From Paraburkholderia sp. HP33-1 (GTDB lineage: Bacteria > Pseudomonadota > Gammaproteobacteria > Burkholderiales > Burkholderiaceae): a DNA stretch of 64,000 bases. Below are positions 1 to 10,600 of this stretch, one piece after another; position 1 is the stretch's first letter, and every line of letters begins with the position of its first letter. The notes under the pieces were generated by a model, which was given only the letters and a program-made list of their open reading frames with translations, ran no database searches and had not been told where the DNA came from. The stretch covers positions 1,984,001 to 2,048,000 of the forward strand of contig NZ_JAJEJR010000002.1 in the NCBI RefSeq assembly GCF_021390595.1, in the 5' to 3' direction. The translations under genes were made by a program, and so were the position numbers.

Positions 1-179
1 GCAATCGCTTCGATGCGCGCGCGCGGCCCGACGAGCAGCGGCGTGATCAGTCCCATTTCGGCCGCTTCGACCGCGCCTCTGAGCGAACTCTCGTCGCACG
101 GATGCGCAACCGCGGTCGGTAATGGCGGCAGCGTGCGGCTGTATTCGATCAGACGATCATACTTTGCGTGCTTTTCCAT
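1..179 (-). CDS. pta: Phosphate acetyl/butyryltransferase family protein, N-terminal part (cut by window edge)
   Basis: Only the first 59 or so codons are in the window; the gene runs off the left edge. The ATG is at 177-179 and the product begins MEKHAKYDRLIEY, followed by a segment (PPLPTAVAHPCDESSLRGA) typical of the N-terminus of bifunctional enoyl-CoA hydratase/phosphate acetyltransferase or plain Pta proteins of Burkholderiaceae. Such enzymes interconvert acetyl-CoA and acetyl phosphate in the cytosol. It lies 91 bp downstream of the DUF3141 gene on the same strand; that pairing is familiar in Burkholderia. Family call is from a short fragment, so whether the ECH-like domain is present cannot be told. 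Confidence 0.7.
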   Translation of the reverse strand, partial: MEKHAKYDRLIEYSRTLPPLPTAVAHPCDESSLRGAVEAAEMGLITPLLVGPRARIEAI

Positions 180-270
180 CGGCGTATTCCTCGTGTGTGC
201 GGCGCGTTAGGTTCGCGCCGTGTCGACGGTTGCGTCGTGCTTACCTCCGGTTGCGCAGCGTGCCGGCCGC

Positions 271-2607
271 TCACGTGCGGGTCCCGTCCGGCAAACGCGC
301 GGAGCGCTTGCGGCTCACACGCGAACCCAGCACCGCGCGGATACGTTCGACCGCCGTCTTGAGCGCGGCGTCGGGCGGGGCGTTCAACACGCGCTCGTCG
401 GTCATCAGCTTGTCGAGCAGTTGCAGAAAGCGCTCGAGATCTTCGCTATGGGAGAGCAGCTTCGGCAGCGTGGCAATTGCCTCGTCCGGTTCGAAGCTGA
501 CGATGATTTCCTGCTCGCCCCGAATGCGCCGCCAGTGGTCGGAACTGATGTCGGGGAGGTACTCCGTGTAACTTTCGGCGATCTCCTTGCGCAGCTCGAA
601 GCGTGAGAGCGGCAACGACTCGCCCTTGCGCGACAGCAGGAAGGCCGCACGCGCGAGCGCCTCCGTGTAGCCGCCGTCGCCGATCGCCTGCAACGCGGTG
701 CGCACGAACGGCAACTCGCGCGGATTGATCGCGCCGGCTTGCGCGGGCGCACCGTCGGCGGGCGCCTTGCCGAGGAACGTCGCATACATGTTCGCGTACA
801 CGCTGAAGAAGCTGGCCTCGGTCGCCGCGTCGCGCATGTCGCGGAAATAATCGAGCGACGCGCTGATCATTTGCGAGCCGCTCTCTTCGAGCTTGCTCCA
901 CGGGTTATCCGCGCCGGCCCGCTGGCGATTGTCGCGAACCGACTGCGCGGCCGCCGGCAGCCAGCCAAGCCACGGATTCATCGAGGAAACGGCCCAGCGC
1001 TGCCAGCGCAGCGGATGAAACTGGCGCAGCATGCTGGCGCCCCTTTCGTTCGACATCGCCTGCACGAACGGCTGCGCGAACAGTTCGTACATACGCTGAT
1101 TCAACGCGGACACCTCGGCGACCGCTTCGAACGGCTTTTCGTCGATGCGGCCAAAGCGGTTGAAATGCGCGGATATGTCTTCGAGCCGCCGTTCATGAAA
1201 TTCCACCTCATACTCGATCTCCCCGGCCGCGTTCCGGACCTCGTCGATCGTCATGCCGTAGAGCCCCGGCGGAAACGTTTCGATGGTGTTGAGCACGGAG
1301 ACGATCTGCGCGTGCTCCTTTTTCGCGACTTTGCCGGACACGAAAATGCCCAGATGACCGATGCTTTGGTGCGTCAGACCGACGATCACCTGACCACGCG
1401 CCTTGATCTCCTCGGTGCTGCCGTACAGGTCCGCCACCCAGTTGAACGCCTGTTGAGGCGGCGTGATGTTGTCGCCCATCGACGCGAACAGGATGATCGG
1501 TGAGCGGATTTCACGCAGGTCGAACGTCTGGCCGCCACTGTTCTTCACCCCGCCCGACCACAGCTTGTTGCCGACGAACAGGTTGCTCGTGATCCATTCG
1601 ATCTCCTCGCGATTCATCAGGTAGTAGCTGCCCCACCAGCGCTCGAATTCCAGAAAGCGCGGCGGCTCGGTGTCGATGTTCGAGTACAGGTGGTAGTACT
1701 TGTCCCAGAACGTGTTGGCGGGGTTCAGGTTCTCGAAGTTCTGCACCAGATACGCGCCGTCGAACTTGCCGTTGCCGAGATCCGCCGCGTACGACGCGAG
1801 CCACGCGCCGCCCAGCATGCCGCCCGCGTAGCGCATCGGATTGTCGCCCTCGCCTTCGCTCCAGGCTCCGCCCCAGTACGACATCGGCGCACCGTTGATG
1901 ACGATCGGGCCGGTGTCGTCGGGGTCGGAGCTGGCGAGCATCATCGCTGCCCAGCCGCCCTGGCAATTGCCGATGATCGCGGGCTTCGGGCTGTCGGGAT
2001 GCAGCGAGCGCACCTTGCGCACGAATCGCTGCTCGGCGTTGCACACGTCGAGCAGGGTCTGGCCGGGCTCGGGATCGCGAAAGAACACCACGAAGTAGAC
2101 GGGATAGCCCGCGCGCAGCGCGACGCCCGCCTGCGAATCGTCCTTGAAGCCGCCGATACCGGGGCCGTGCCCCGCGCGCGGATCGATGATCAGATACGGA
2201 CGTTTGCGCACGTCGACGCCCACGCCTTCGAGCGGACGAAGTTGCAGCAGCGCATAGTTGACCGGCCGCTCGAATGTGCGGCCGTCGAGCAGCATGTCGT
2301 AATCGAAATGCAGCACCGGCGCGGGACCGCTGGCGCTGCGTTCGACGAACTCGTTGCCGCGCCGGTACAGCGTGTCCCAGAAGAGCAGCGAGCGCTGCGC
2401 GGCGTCCACGGTGTATTGCCACGCGTTGAGCGGGTTGAACGGCGCGGGCGCCGCGCTTGCGGGCACGCTGTCGTCGTGATCGAGCCCCAGCGTGCCGACG
2501 ACCCGTTCGTTCAGGTGCCGCTGGGCATTTTGCGTGCGCTTTTGCAGCACGTGGGTGATTTTCGCAGTGATATCCTGGCTTTGTGACAACAGCGTTTCAG
2601 CGTCCAT
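271..2607 (-). CDS. DUF3141 domain protein, PHA-synthase/depolymerase-like alpha/beta hydrolase
   Basis: This 778-aa protein belongs to the DUF3141 family, annotated variously as poly(3-hydroxyalkanoate) synthase-like or depolymerase-like. An alpha/beta-hydrolase core is visible: YLIIDPRAGHGPGIGGFKDD near residues 138-157, then the nucleophile elbow GNCQGG at about 213-218. The nucleophile is a cysteine in a G-x-C-x-G-G box, as in PHA synthases, not the serine of lipases. Candidate triad partners are the Asp in SMGDNITPP and the His in LTHQSIGH. The C-terminal ~300 residues are family-specific. I chose ATG 2607 because AGGAG lies 7 nt upstream; the longer reading frame would overlap pqiC. It sits 29 bp after pqiC and before pta, suggesting a link between carbon storage or overflow and stress. 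No substrate is known from the sequence. Confidence 0.85.
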   Translation of the reverse strand: MDAETLLSQSQDITAKITHVLQKRTQNAQRHLNERVVGTLGLDHDDSVPASAAPAPFNPLNAWQYTVDAAQRSLLFWDTLYRRGNEFVERSASGPAPVLHFDYDMLLDGRTFERPVNYALLQLRPLEGVGVDVRKRPYLIIDPRAGHGPGIGGFKDDSQAGVALRAGYPVYFVVFFRDPEPGQTLLDVCNAEQRFVRKVRSLHPDSPKPAIIGNCQGGWAAMMLASSDPDDTGPIVINGAPMSYWGGAWSEGEGDNPMRYAGGMLGGAWLASYAADLGNGKFDGAYLVQNFENLNPANTFWDKYYHLYSNIDTEPPRFLEFERWWGSYYLMNREEIEWITSNLFVGNKLWSGGVKNSGGQTFDLREIRSPIILFASMGDNITPPQQAFNWVADLYGSTEEIKARGQVIVGLTHQSIGHLGIFVSGKVAKKEHAQIVSVLNTIETFPPGLYGMTIDEVRNAAGEIEYEVEFHERRLEDISAHFNRFGRIDEKPFEAVAEVSALNQRMYELFAQPFVQAMSNERGASMLRQFHPLRWQRWAVSSMNPWLGWLPAAAQSVRDNRQRAGADNPWSKLEESGSQMISASLDYFRDMRDAATEASFFSVYANMYATFLGKAPADGAPAQAGAINPRELPFVRTALQAIGDGGYTEALARAAFLLSRKGESLPLSRFELRKEIAESYTEYLPDISSDHWRRIRGEQEIIVSFEPDEAIATLPKLLSHSEDLERFLQLLDKLMTDERVLNAPPDAALKTAVERIRAVLGSRVSRKRSARLPDGTRT

Positions 2608-2636
2608 CGGGCGACTCCTGAAAGGTGCTCGACACG

Positions 2637-3272
2637 TCAATCAGGCGGATGCGCCTGCACAGCGGAAGCGATATCGCGGCTCACCGAAGCGAGCGCGCGA
2701 TCGTGCGCGGCGATGAGCGGCTCGAAACCCGGACCGGACACGGCCTCGTGCGCGACCGATCGGCCGGTGACGGCACGGCCCTTGCCCGGCGGGCGCACGG
2801 CCCAGAGCACGTCGACGGTGACGTCGCGCCCGGGCACGGATTCGAAGCGCATTACGTCGATCCGCACATGCCAGACGACGGACGGATCGCGTAGTGCATC
2901 GTACAACGAAATCTCCTGCGAGTTCAGCAGGGCGCCGACATCGGCCGCGATCACGCGGCCGATGTCGCCACCAAGCGGCTCCGCCCAGCGGTCGAACTCA
3001 TTGACCGCGACCTCGTTGTCGCCGATCCGCGTGACGATCTGCGGCCGGTCCACCACCGCGGGTATCGTTACCGGACCGATTACCGCCGCGATCGGCCGGC
3101 TCGCACCGGTACTGCTCAACGATTCGTCGGGACTCAGCGTGTAGAAGTTCGTCGCTGGCGACTTGCAGGCGCCGAGCAAAGCACCGGCGAGCGCGAGCAT
3201 CAGACAGGCCGTGCAGCGGGCCGTGAGGCGGGCTATGAAGCGGGCGATGAAGCGGGGCGTCGCATGTCTCAT
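2637..3272 (-). CDS. pqiC: PqiC-type outer-membrane lipoprotein of the Pqi (MCE) transport system
   Basis: The 211-aa product starts with a basic stretch, a hydrophobic segment and a lipobox LLGAC near residue 36, so it should be a lipoprotein. The mature part (NFYTLSPDESL, then IAAVIGPVTIPAVVDRPQIV) matches the PqiC/YmbA ABC-transport auxiliary family. In E. coli PqiC sits at the inner face of the outer membrane and docks the PqiB tube, moving lipids across the envelope. Its ATG overlaps the pqiB stop as ATGA, so the two are translationally coupled. The N-terminal run of RFIARFIARLTARC is unusually arginine-rich and repetitive; a later start is possible. It lies between pqiB and the DUF3141 gene. 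Confidence 0.88.
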   Translation of the reverse strand: MRHATPRFIARFIARLTARCTACLMLALAGALLGACKSPATNFYTLSPDESLSSTGASRPIAAVIGPVTIPAVVDRPQIVTRIGDNEVAVNEFDRWAEPLGGDIGRVIAADVGALLNSQEISLYDALRDPSVVWHVRIDVMRFESVPGRDVTVDVLWAVRPPGKGRAVTGRSVAHEAVSGPGFEPLIAAHDRALASVSRDIASAVQAHPPD

Positions 3273-4882
3273 GGCTTCTTGTCCTCCGACTTGCCGCGCA
3301 CGAGCGATTCCGGGTGTCGCGACAAATAGTCGGCCAGCGTACGCAGCGAGGCCGCGGTGCGGGTCAATTCACGCATCGCCTCCTCCGTCGATTGCTGCAG
3401 CGACGAGTCCGGCTGCAGCGCGGCATTCGCGGAGTCAAGCGTGGTTTGCGCCGAACTCAGCGTATCGCGCGCTTTCGGCATGACTTGCGTGTTGAGCTGC
3501 GCGATCATCGCGTTGGTCGTGCGCAGGGTCGAGCGCGCGTCGTTGCCGATGTCCTCGAACGGTATGTTGTTGAGCTTGGTCAGCAAACGCGTGATCGAGT
3601 CCTGCAGCGATTGCAGCGTGCGCGGGACCGCGGGTATTTCGGGCGGCGACTTGCTCCAGTCGATCGACGCCTTCGGCGCATCGGGGAAAAAGTCCGCCGC
3701 GAGATAGAGCTGGCCGGTCAGCGGATTGCCGCTTCTCAACTGGAAGCGAAATCCGTGCTCGACGAGGTAGTTCCCGAGAGCGTGTGGGTCATTGGTGAGC
3801 CGTCCGCCGTTGCCGTCGTTCTGATAGCGCGACGTGAAGCGCTCCGGATAGAGATTGATCTCGACGGGAATGCTGAAACGGCGGGCGTTCGGGTCGAAGC
3901 GGGTATAGATCGCCGTCACTTCGCCGATCACGATACCGCGAAAATCGACTGGCGCGCCGACCGTCAAACCGCGGACCGAATCCGTGAAGTTCACCACGAA
4001 TTTGTCGACGAGGCGATCGTGCATTTTCATCGCTTCGGCGCGTGTGGTGTACAGCTCGAACGGGGTGTTGGTATCGGCGCTCGTCTCAACCTGCGAATCG
4101 GGCGGCGATTCGAACGCGACGCCGCCAATGATGATCGACACGATCGACTGCGATTCGATGCGCACGCCGTTGCTGTCGAACGCCATGTCGACACCACTTG
4201 CGTGCCAGAAGCGCGTGTCGGTTCTCACGAACCGGTCGTACGGCGCATTGACGAAGACCTTCACCGTGACGCCGCGGCCGTCGGGGTCCAAATGGAACGA
4301 CGCGACCTGGCCCACCTGAATTCTGCGGAAGAACACGGGCGTACCCACGTCGAGTGAGCCAAGTCCTATCCCGTGCAGTGTGTACTCATGTCCCGGCACG
4401 TCGCTCGCGATCACGGGCGGCTCCTCGAGACCGACGAAACTGCGGCGCGCCTTGTTCGAATTACCGACATCGACGTCGACATACGAGCCCGACAGCAGCG
4501 TGCCGAGTCCCGACACCGTGCCGCCCGAAATGCGCGGACGCACGACCCAGAAGCGCGTGTTGTCGACGAGCAGGTCCGACACGTCGCGCGTGACTTCGGC
4601 CTTGGCCACCACGCGCTTGTGGTCCGGCGACAGCGAGACCGCTTCGACCACGCCGATATCGACGTCCTTGAACTTGAGCTTGGTCTTGCCCGCTTCGAGA
4701 CCATCACCCGTCTTGAAGCTGATGGTGATCTGCTCGCCGCGCTCGATCACCGCCTTCACCGCCAGCCAGCCGCCGATCAGTATCGCGACGATCGGCACCA
4801 GCCAGACCAGTTGCACCCGCAAGCGCGAGCGCGGCACCGGCTCCGCGGCAGGCAGCTCGGGATCTTCATTCGGAGTGGACAC
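3269..4882 (-). CDS. pqiB: PqiB, MCE-domain intermembrane lipid transport protein
   Basis: The 537-aa product has an N-terminal cytosolic tail, one transmembrane helix (VQLVWLVPIVAILIGGWLAV, about 24-43) and then repeated MCE domains (ITISFKTGDGLEAGKTKLKF; LHGIGLGSLDVGTPVFFRR; VNFTDSVRGLTVGAPVDFRG), the PqiB/YebT pattern. The C-terminus is a helical region (LQSLQDSITRLLTKLNN and onward) as expected for the needle. Known PqiB forms a periplasm-spanning hexameric tube. The start is GTG at 4882; it overlaps the end of pqiA by 17 bp and no upstream ATG fits. It is followed by pqiC with an ATGA overlap. Length is normal for the family. Confidence 0.93.
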   Translation of the reverse strand: MSTPNEDPELPAAEPVPRSRLRVQLVWLVPIVAILIGGWLAVKAVIERGEQITISFKTGDGLEAGKTKLKFKDVDIGVVEAVSLSPDHKRVVAKAEVTRDVSDLLVDNTRFWVVRPRISGGTVSGLGTLLSGSYVDVDVGNSNKARRSFVGLEEPPVIASDVPGHEYTLHGIGLGSLDVGTPVFFRRIQVGQVASFHLDPDGRGVTVKVFVNAPYDRFVRTDTRFWHASGVDMAFDSNGVRIESQSIVSIIIGGVAFESPPDSQVETSADTNTPFELYTTRAEAMKMHDRLVDKFVVNFTDSVRGLTVGAPVDFRGIVIGEVTAIYTRFDPNARRFSIPVEINLYPERFTSRYQNDGNGGRLTNDPHALGNYLVEHGFRFQLRSGNPLTGQLYLAADFFPDAPKASIDWSKSPPEIPAVPRTLQSLQDSITRLLTKLNNIPFEDIGNDARSTLRTTNAMIAQLNTQVMPKARDTLSSAQTTLDSANAALQPDSSLQQSTEEAMRELTRTAASLRTLADYLSRHPESLVRGKSEDKKP

Positions 4883-6146
4883 GGTTTGTCTCCAACGCGT
4901 CCCACATCAGGCGCGGATCGAACGACATCGCGGCGAGCAGCGTCAGCACGACGACCGCGCCGAATGCGATCGCCGCCGGGCCGGCCTTGATCGTCGCCAG
5001 CGCCTGAAACTGCACCAGCGCGACCAGCATCGTGATCACATAGATATCGAGCATCGACCAGCGCCCGACCAGCTCGATCATGCGATAGATCCGCGTGCGC
5101 TGCCCCGGCAGCCATTGCGAACGAAGCTGCGTCGACAGCGCGAGATACGCGAGGCCGAGAATCTTCAGCATCGGCACGACGATGCTCGCGATGAACACGA
5201 GCAGCGCAAGCGGCCACGAGCCGGACACCCACAGATAGACCACGCCGCTCATGATCGTGTCCTTCTGGGTGCCGAACAGTGAGCTCGTGTCCATCACGGG
5301 CAGCACGTTGGCCGGAATGTAGAGGACGATCGAGGCCACCAGATACGCCCAGGTCCGCGACAGGCTCGCCGGCTTGCGCAGATGCAACGGCGCCTTGCAG
5401 CGCGGACAGACATGCTTGCCGGCGCCGCCGGGCTGCTTGACCAGCAGGCCGCATTCTTCGCACAGCGCGAGTCCGTAGGCCGACGCCGTGATGGCGTTGC
5501 GGCGAAAGCGGATTGGCGGCAATTGCCATGTGTGCGCGCCACGCATTGCCGTGATGCGCGTCCACACCTCGTGCGGATCGAACATCGCCGCCGCGGCCGC
5601 GAGCAGCAGCATCAGCGCGATGAACGACCACAGCGCGGTGCCCGGCACCACCCTCGCGATATGGGCGAGCTTGACGAGCGCGACCAGCAGACCGAGGATC
5701 AGCACCTCGGTCATGCCCCACGGCCGCGCGAGCTGAAACAGACGAAAGCCCTCGGCCGCGTGCCACGGTATGCGCCCGAAGTGCAGCGGCAGCAGCAGCC
5801 AGAGCATCGCCACGGTCTGCAGGACCGGCGTGACGATCGTCGTGAGGCCGACCAGCAATGCGAGCGGCCACGTTCCGAACACGTACAGCATGCGCACCGC
5901 ACCCGCGAGCGTCGTCTGCACGACATGGCCGTTCAGCGACAGACCGACGATCGGAAACAGGTTCGAGATAACGAGCAGCACGGCGGACGCGCACGTGAAT
6001 GCGAGCGCATACTCCGGCCCGTTCGAGCGTCCTCGTCTGAGTTCCGCGCGACATCGCTGGCAACGCAAAGCATGGCCTGCGGCGGGCGGCGCGCCGAGCT
6101 GAAGCAGGTCGCACTCTTCGCACGCGATGAGCTCGTTGCGAGTCAT
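4866..6146 (-). CDS. pqiA: PqiA, paraquat-inducible inner-membrane protein
   Basis: The 426-aa product carries two PqiA repeats. Each begins with a rubredoxin-like zinc ribbon: CEECDLLQ...CQRCRAEL near the N-terminus and CEECGLLV...CPRCKAPL in the middle, each followed by about four hydrophobic helices (for example SAVLLVISNLFPIVGLSLNG). PqiA is the inner-membrane partner of PqiB. The true start is the ATG at 6144-6146, which overlaps the stop of the outer-membrane channel gene as ATGA; the open frame extends upstream but that part is the shadow of the channel gene. This coupling to an efflux channel gene is unusual, since pqi operons normally stand alone. Confidence 0.92.
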   Translation of the reverse strand: MTRNELIACEECDLLQLGAPPAAGHALRCQRCRAELRRGRSNGPEYALAFTCASAVLLVISNLFPIVGLSLNGHVVQTTLAGAVRMLYVFGTWPLALLVGLTTIVTPVLQTVAMLWLLLPLHFGRIPWHAAEGFRLFQLARPWGMTEVLILGLLVALVKLAHIARVVPGTALWSFIALMLLLAAAAAMFDPHEVWTRITAMRGAHTWQLPPIRFRRNAITASAYGLALCEECGLLVKQPGGAGKHVCPRCKAPLHLRKPASLSRTWAYLVASIVLYIPANVLPVMDTSSLFGTQKDTIMSGVVYLWVSGSWPLALLVFIASIVVPMLKILGLAYLALSTQLRSQWLPGQRTRIYRMIELVGRWSMLDIYVITMLVALVQFQALATIKAGPAAIAFGAVVVLTLLAAMSFDPRLMWDALETNRVHSE

Positions 6147-7657
6147 CTCGCCTCCACCGCGGCCGCAGGTCCGCCTGGCGCGGGCGCGTTCTGCGAGACC
6201 GGCGCCATCCCAGGCGGCGTTCGCGGCGCGGGCGGGGGCACCGTCAGTTTTTCCGCCTCGGTCACCCAGCCGCCACCCATCGCCTTGTAGAGCGTGACGA
6301 ACGAGGTCAGCTCGGCACCCTGAGTTTGCGTATAGCTGAGTTGCGCATTGAACAGACTGCGCTCCGCATCGAGCACTTCGATGTAGCTCGTGTAGCCGCC
6401 TTCGTAACGCTGCCGTGCGAGGTGCGCGTACGTGTGCAGCGCCTCGACCTGGCTGCCTAGCGAATCGAGTGCCTGATGGGTCTTCTGCACGGAGATGAGC
6501 GAGTCCTCGACCTCCTGGAACGCCACCTGGATCGCCTTTTCGTACGAGTACAGTGCTTCCTGCTGACGCGCCTCGGCCTGATGCACCTGGCCCGTGATGT
6601 TTCCCGCCGTGAAGATCGGCTGAGTGATGTTGCCGGCAAACGACCACACCCGCGCCGGACCGGTGAACAGATTCGAGAACTGCGCGCTGACCGAACCGAA
6701 CAGCCCGGTCAACGAAATCGACGGGAAGTACAACGCGCGCGCCGCGCCGATCAGCGCGTTTTGCGCGACCAGCGACTGCTCGGCCTCCAGCAGGTCGGGG
6801 CGGCGTTCGAGCAGATCGGACGGCAACCCCTCGGGAATCTGCGGCGTACCCATCTGCGACAGTTCGCGCCCGCGCAGAATCGCGCCGGGATTCGTGCCGA
6901 TCAACACCGACAGCGCGTCTTCCTGCTGGCCGATCTGTTGTTCGATCTGCGGCACCGTGACCCGCGCGGCTTCATATTCCGACTGGCTTTGCGCGAGTTC
7001 CATCTGCGAAACCTCGCCATATTTGAAGCGCGCCTCGAAAACACGCACCGATTCCGCGCGGCTCTCCACGGTCTCCTTCGCGATTTCGAGCTGCCGGTCC
7101 AGACTGCGCAGATTGATGTAGGCCGAAGCGACTGAGGCGACCAGCGTCAGGATGGTCGCGCGGCGGCCCTCTTCGCTCGCAAGCAGATTCGCGCGCGCCG
7201 CCTCGGTTTCGCGGCGCACCTTGCCGAACAGATCGACTTCCCAGGACACCGCCAGCGACGCGTCGAACTGGTTATAGACGGGGTTCACGCCTTTCGGTAT
7301 CGGCACGCCTGCGTCCTGCGAGGCCCGTTGACGCGACGCGTCGGCGCTTGCCGAGAGCTGCGGAAACAACGCGGAGCGCGTCGTCACGAACTGTCCGCGA
7401 AACTCGTCGACCCGCGCGGCCGCGACCTTCACATCACGATTGTCCTGCAGCGCGGTGGCGATCAGCTGATCGAGCACCGGGTCCTGAAACTGCTCCCACC
7501 ATGTGGCATTCGCGATGCCCGCGGCCTCGCCCTGGCCAAAGCGATAGGTGGCCGGCACGTCGACCGCCGGGCGCTCGTAATTGGGGCCGAGCAGGCATCC
7601 GCCCAGCCCGAGCAGCAGGACGGATGCGAGCAATCGCGCGAGTGCCGTCCGGCGCAT
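6143..7657 (-). CDS. RND efflux outer-membrane channel, NodT/OprM family lipoprotein
   Basis: The 504-aa product has a signal peptide with lipobox GLGGC (MRRTALARLLASVLLLGLGG then Cys), followed by the family signature LGPNYERPAVDVPATYRF. Two OEP repeats are visible, with motifs such as SWEVDLFGKVRRETEAA, GLPSDLLERRPDLLEAEQSL and LYFPSISLTGLFGSVS. It forms the trimeric TolC-like duct of the pump encoded just upstream. I took ATG 7655-7657, one base after the pump gene stop and behind GGGGAG; an in-frame start 33 nt upstream exists but would lie inside the pump gene. The C-terminus is rich in Pro and Ala (PPPAPRTPPGMAPVS). The gene ends inside the pqiA start codon. Confidence 0.93.
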   Translation of the reverse strand: MRRTALARLLASVLLLGLGGCLLGPNYERPAVDVPATYRFGQGEAAGIANATWWEQFQDPVLDQLIATALQDNRDVKVAAARVDEFRGQFVTTRSALFPQLSASADASRQRASQDAGVPIPKGVNPVYNQFDASLAVSWEVDLFGKVRRETEAARANLLASEEGRRATILTLVASVASAYINLRSLDRQLEIAKETVESRAESVRVFEARFKYGEVSQMELAQSQSEYEAARVTVPQIEQQIGQQEDALSVLIGTNPGAILRGRELSQMGTPQIPEGLPSDLLERRPDLLEAEQSLVAQNALIGAARALYFPSISLTGLFGSVSAQFSNLFTGPARVWSFAGNITQPIFTAGNITGQVHQAEARQQEALYSYEKAIQVAFQEVEDSLISVQKTHQALDSLGSQVEALHTYAHLARQRYEGGYTSYIEVLDAERSLFNAQLSYTQTQGAELTSFVTLYKAMGGGWVTEAEKLTVPPPAPRTPPGMAPVSQNAPAPGGPAAAVEAR

Positions 7658-7658
7658 G

Positions 7659-10600
7659 TCACTCCCCTTCCCGCGGCGCGGACGGCGCACCGGTCGACGC
7701 GCCGGGCCCTGGCATCGCGGGGGGTCCGCCAGGCTCGACGCCCGGCGTCGGCTTCGTGCCTCCTTTCGAGCGCGACGACATCGATTCGAGCAGGTAATAG
7801 AACATCGGGATAAAGAACACGGCGATCGCCGTCGCGCCCAGCATCCCGCCGATCACGCCAGTGCCGATCGAATGGCGGCTGTTGGCCGACGCGCCCGTCG
7901 CGATTGCGAGCGGCACGCAGCCGAGAATGAACGCGAGCGAGGTCATCACGATCGGCCGCAGCCGTTCTTCCGCCGCGGTCATCGTCGCGTCGAATACCGA
8001 TGCGCCCGTCTCGCGATTGAGCACCGCGAATTCGAAGATCAGGATCGCGTTCTTCGCCGCGAGCGCGACCAGCATGGTCAGGCCGATCTGGAAGTAGACG
8101 TCGTTGGACAGACCGCGCAGCAAGATCGCGAGCAGCGCGCCGAACAGCGCGAACGGCACCGCCATCAGCACACCGACCGGTAACGACCACTTCTCGTACT
8201 GCGCGGCGAGGATCAGGAACACCATCACGAGACCGAACACGAACACGAGCCCGGAGGTGCCGCCCGACTGGCGTTCTTCGAACGCCTCGCCGCTCCACGC
8301 GATGTCGTAGCCGTCCGGCATCTGCGCGGCGAGTTCTTCCAGCGTCGAGATCACCTGCCCGGAGCTGAAGCCCGGCGCGGCATTCGCCGTGATCTTGATG
8401 GCCGGGAAGTTATTGAATCGCGTGACGAGGTCTGGGCCCGTCACATAGCGGTAGGTCGCCACCGACTTGATCGGCACCATCGTGCCGTTGGTGCTGCGCA
8501 CGAAGATCTGGTCGAGATCGGTGGGCTTCAGGCGATACGATGGCTCCGCCTGGAGAATCACCTGCCACAGCCGGCTCGAACGGTTGAACTGCGAGACGTA
8601 CAGCGAGCCGAACATCGTCTGCATCGCGCTATAGACGTCTTCGACCGGCACGCCGAGCGTCTCCGACTTGTCGCGATCCACGTCGACCAGCAGTTGCCGC
8701 GACGCCGCATTGAACGTCGTCGTGACGCGGGTCAGCTCCTTGCGCGCCCGCGCTTTCTGGACGAACTGGTCAGCCACACCCGCAAGCTGGGCGATGGAAG
8801 CGTCCCCCTTGCTCTGAATCCACACCTCCGTGCCGCCCGTCGTGCCGAGCCCCGGAATCGACGGCGGGTTCACCGGCAGCACGATGCCCTCCTGCACGTT
8901 CGCGAAGTAGCGATACGCGTCGAGCAGCACCGCGCGCGCATTCTGCGTCCTGATGTTGGCCCGCGTGTAGCGTTCGTCGAAGCTCTTCAGGCCGACAAAG
9001 AACGTGCCCGCGTTGTTCTTGTTCTGGCTGTCGAGCAGGCTGAAACCATCGATCGTGGTGATGCTGCCGACCGCTTCCTGCTTCATGAAGTAGTCGGTGA
9101 TGATCTGCGATACCCGACCCGTGCGGTCGAGGCTCGCGGCGTCCGGCATGATGACCGCGCCGAGGAGATAGCCCTGGTCCTCAGGTGGCAGGAACGCCGA
9201 CGGAATCGAGCGCACCATCAGCACCGCCAGCACGATCATCGCGACGAAGAACACGAGCCCCATGATGAAACGCTTGATGATTAGCTTGACCGTGCGCGTA
9301 TAGCCCGACGTCATGCGGGCGAACTGATTGTCGAACCAGCGGAAAAAGCCCTTCTTCTCGTGGTGCGAGCTAGTCAGCAGCAACGCGGCGAGCGCCGGTG
9401 ACAAGGTCAGTGCGACGATGCCGGACAGCACCACCGAAATCGCGATCGTGATCGCGAACTGCTTGTACATCTGCCCGGTGATGCCGCCGAGAAACGCGAC
9501 CGGCACGAACACCGCGCACAACACCAGCACGATCGCCACGACTGGCCCGGCGACTTCGTCCATCGCCTGTTTCGCGGCCTCTTTCGGCGAGAGCTTGTGC
9601 ACCGTCATGTTGCGTTCGACGTTCTCGATCACGACGATCGCATCGTCGACGACGATACCGATCGCGAGCACCATGCCGAACAAGGTCAGCATGTTGATCG
9701 AGAAGCCCAGCAGCAGCATGAACATGCAGGTGCCGACGATCGACACCGGCACCGCGATGATCGGAATCAGCGTCGCGCGAAGGCTTTGCAGGAATACGAA
9801 CACGACGATCACGACGAGCACCAGCGCTTCGAAGAACGTATGGATCACGTCCGAGATCGACGCTCGCGTGAACTCGGTCGTGTCCATCGCGATCTCGTAG
9901 GTCATGCCTTCGGGAAACGACTTCTTCAGCTCCGCGAGTGTCGCGCGCACCTGCTTCGCCACGTCGAGCGCATTGGCGCCCGGCTGCTGATACACGGCGA
10001 GCACGGTGGCCGGCTTACCCTGGAAGCGGCTGCGAATCGAGTAGTCTTTCTGGCCAAGCTCGGCACGGCCGATGTCCTTGAGCCGCACGATCGCCGCGCC
10101 GCCGCTCGCGGCACGCACGATGATGTTGTCGAACTGCGAAGGCTCGGCGAGGCGCCCCGTGGTCGTGACCGCGAACGACTGCTGAACTGCTGAGCCGGTC
10201 GGCGACTGTCCGATACTGCCCACCGCGAACTGCTGGTTCTGGTTCGCGACGACCCGTTGCACGTCGGCGGCCGTCACGCCCAGCTGCGCCATCCGGTCGG
10301 GCTTCAGCCAGATCCGCATCGCGTAGTCTGGCGTGCCGAAGATACTCGACTGGTTCGCGCCGGGGATCCGCTTGATCGCGTCGAGCACGTAGATGTTCGT
10401 GAAGTTCGCGATATAGGTCGCGTCGTAACGGTCGGTGGGCGAATAGACCGCGATCACCATCATGAACGCCTGCGACTTTTTCTGTACCTGAACGCCTTGC
10501 GCCTGTACCGATTGCGGCAGTTGCGGCAGCGCGAGATTCACGCGGTTCTGCACGTCGACCTGGGCCAGTTCGGGGTTCGTGCCGATCTGGAAGTACACGT

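Noticed and set aside
739..1503. Plus-strand frame of 254 codons opposite the DUF3141 gene
   Set aside because: Arg-rich, without recognisable motifs, and fully inside a certain minus-strand gene.
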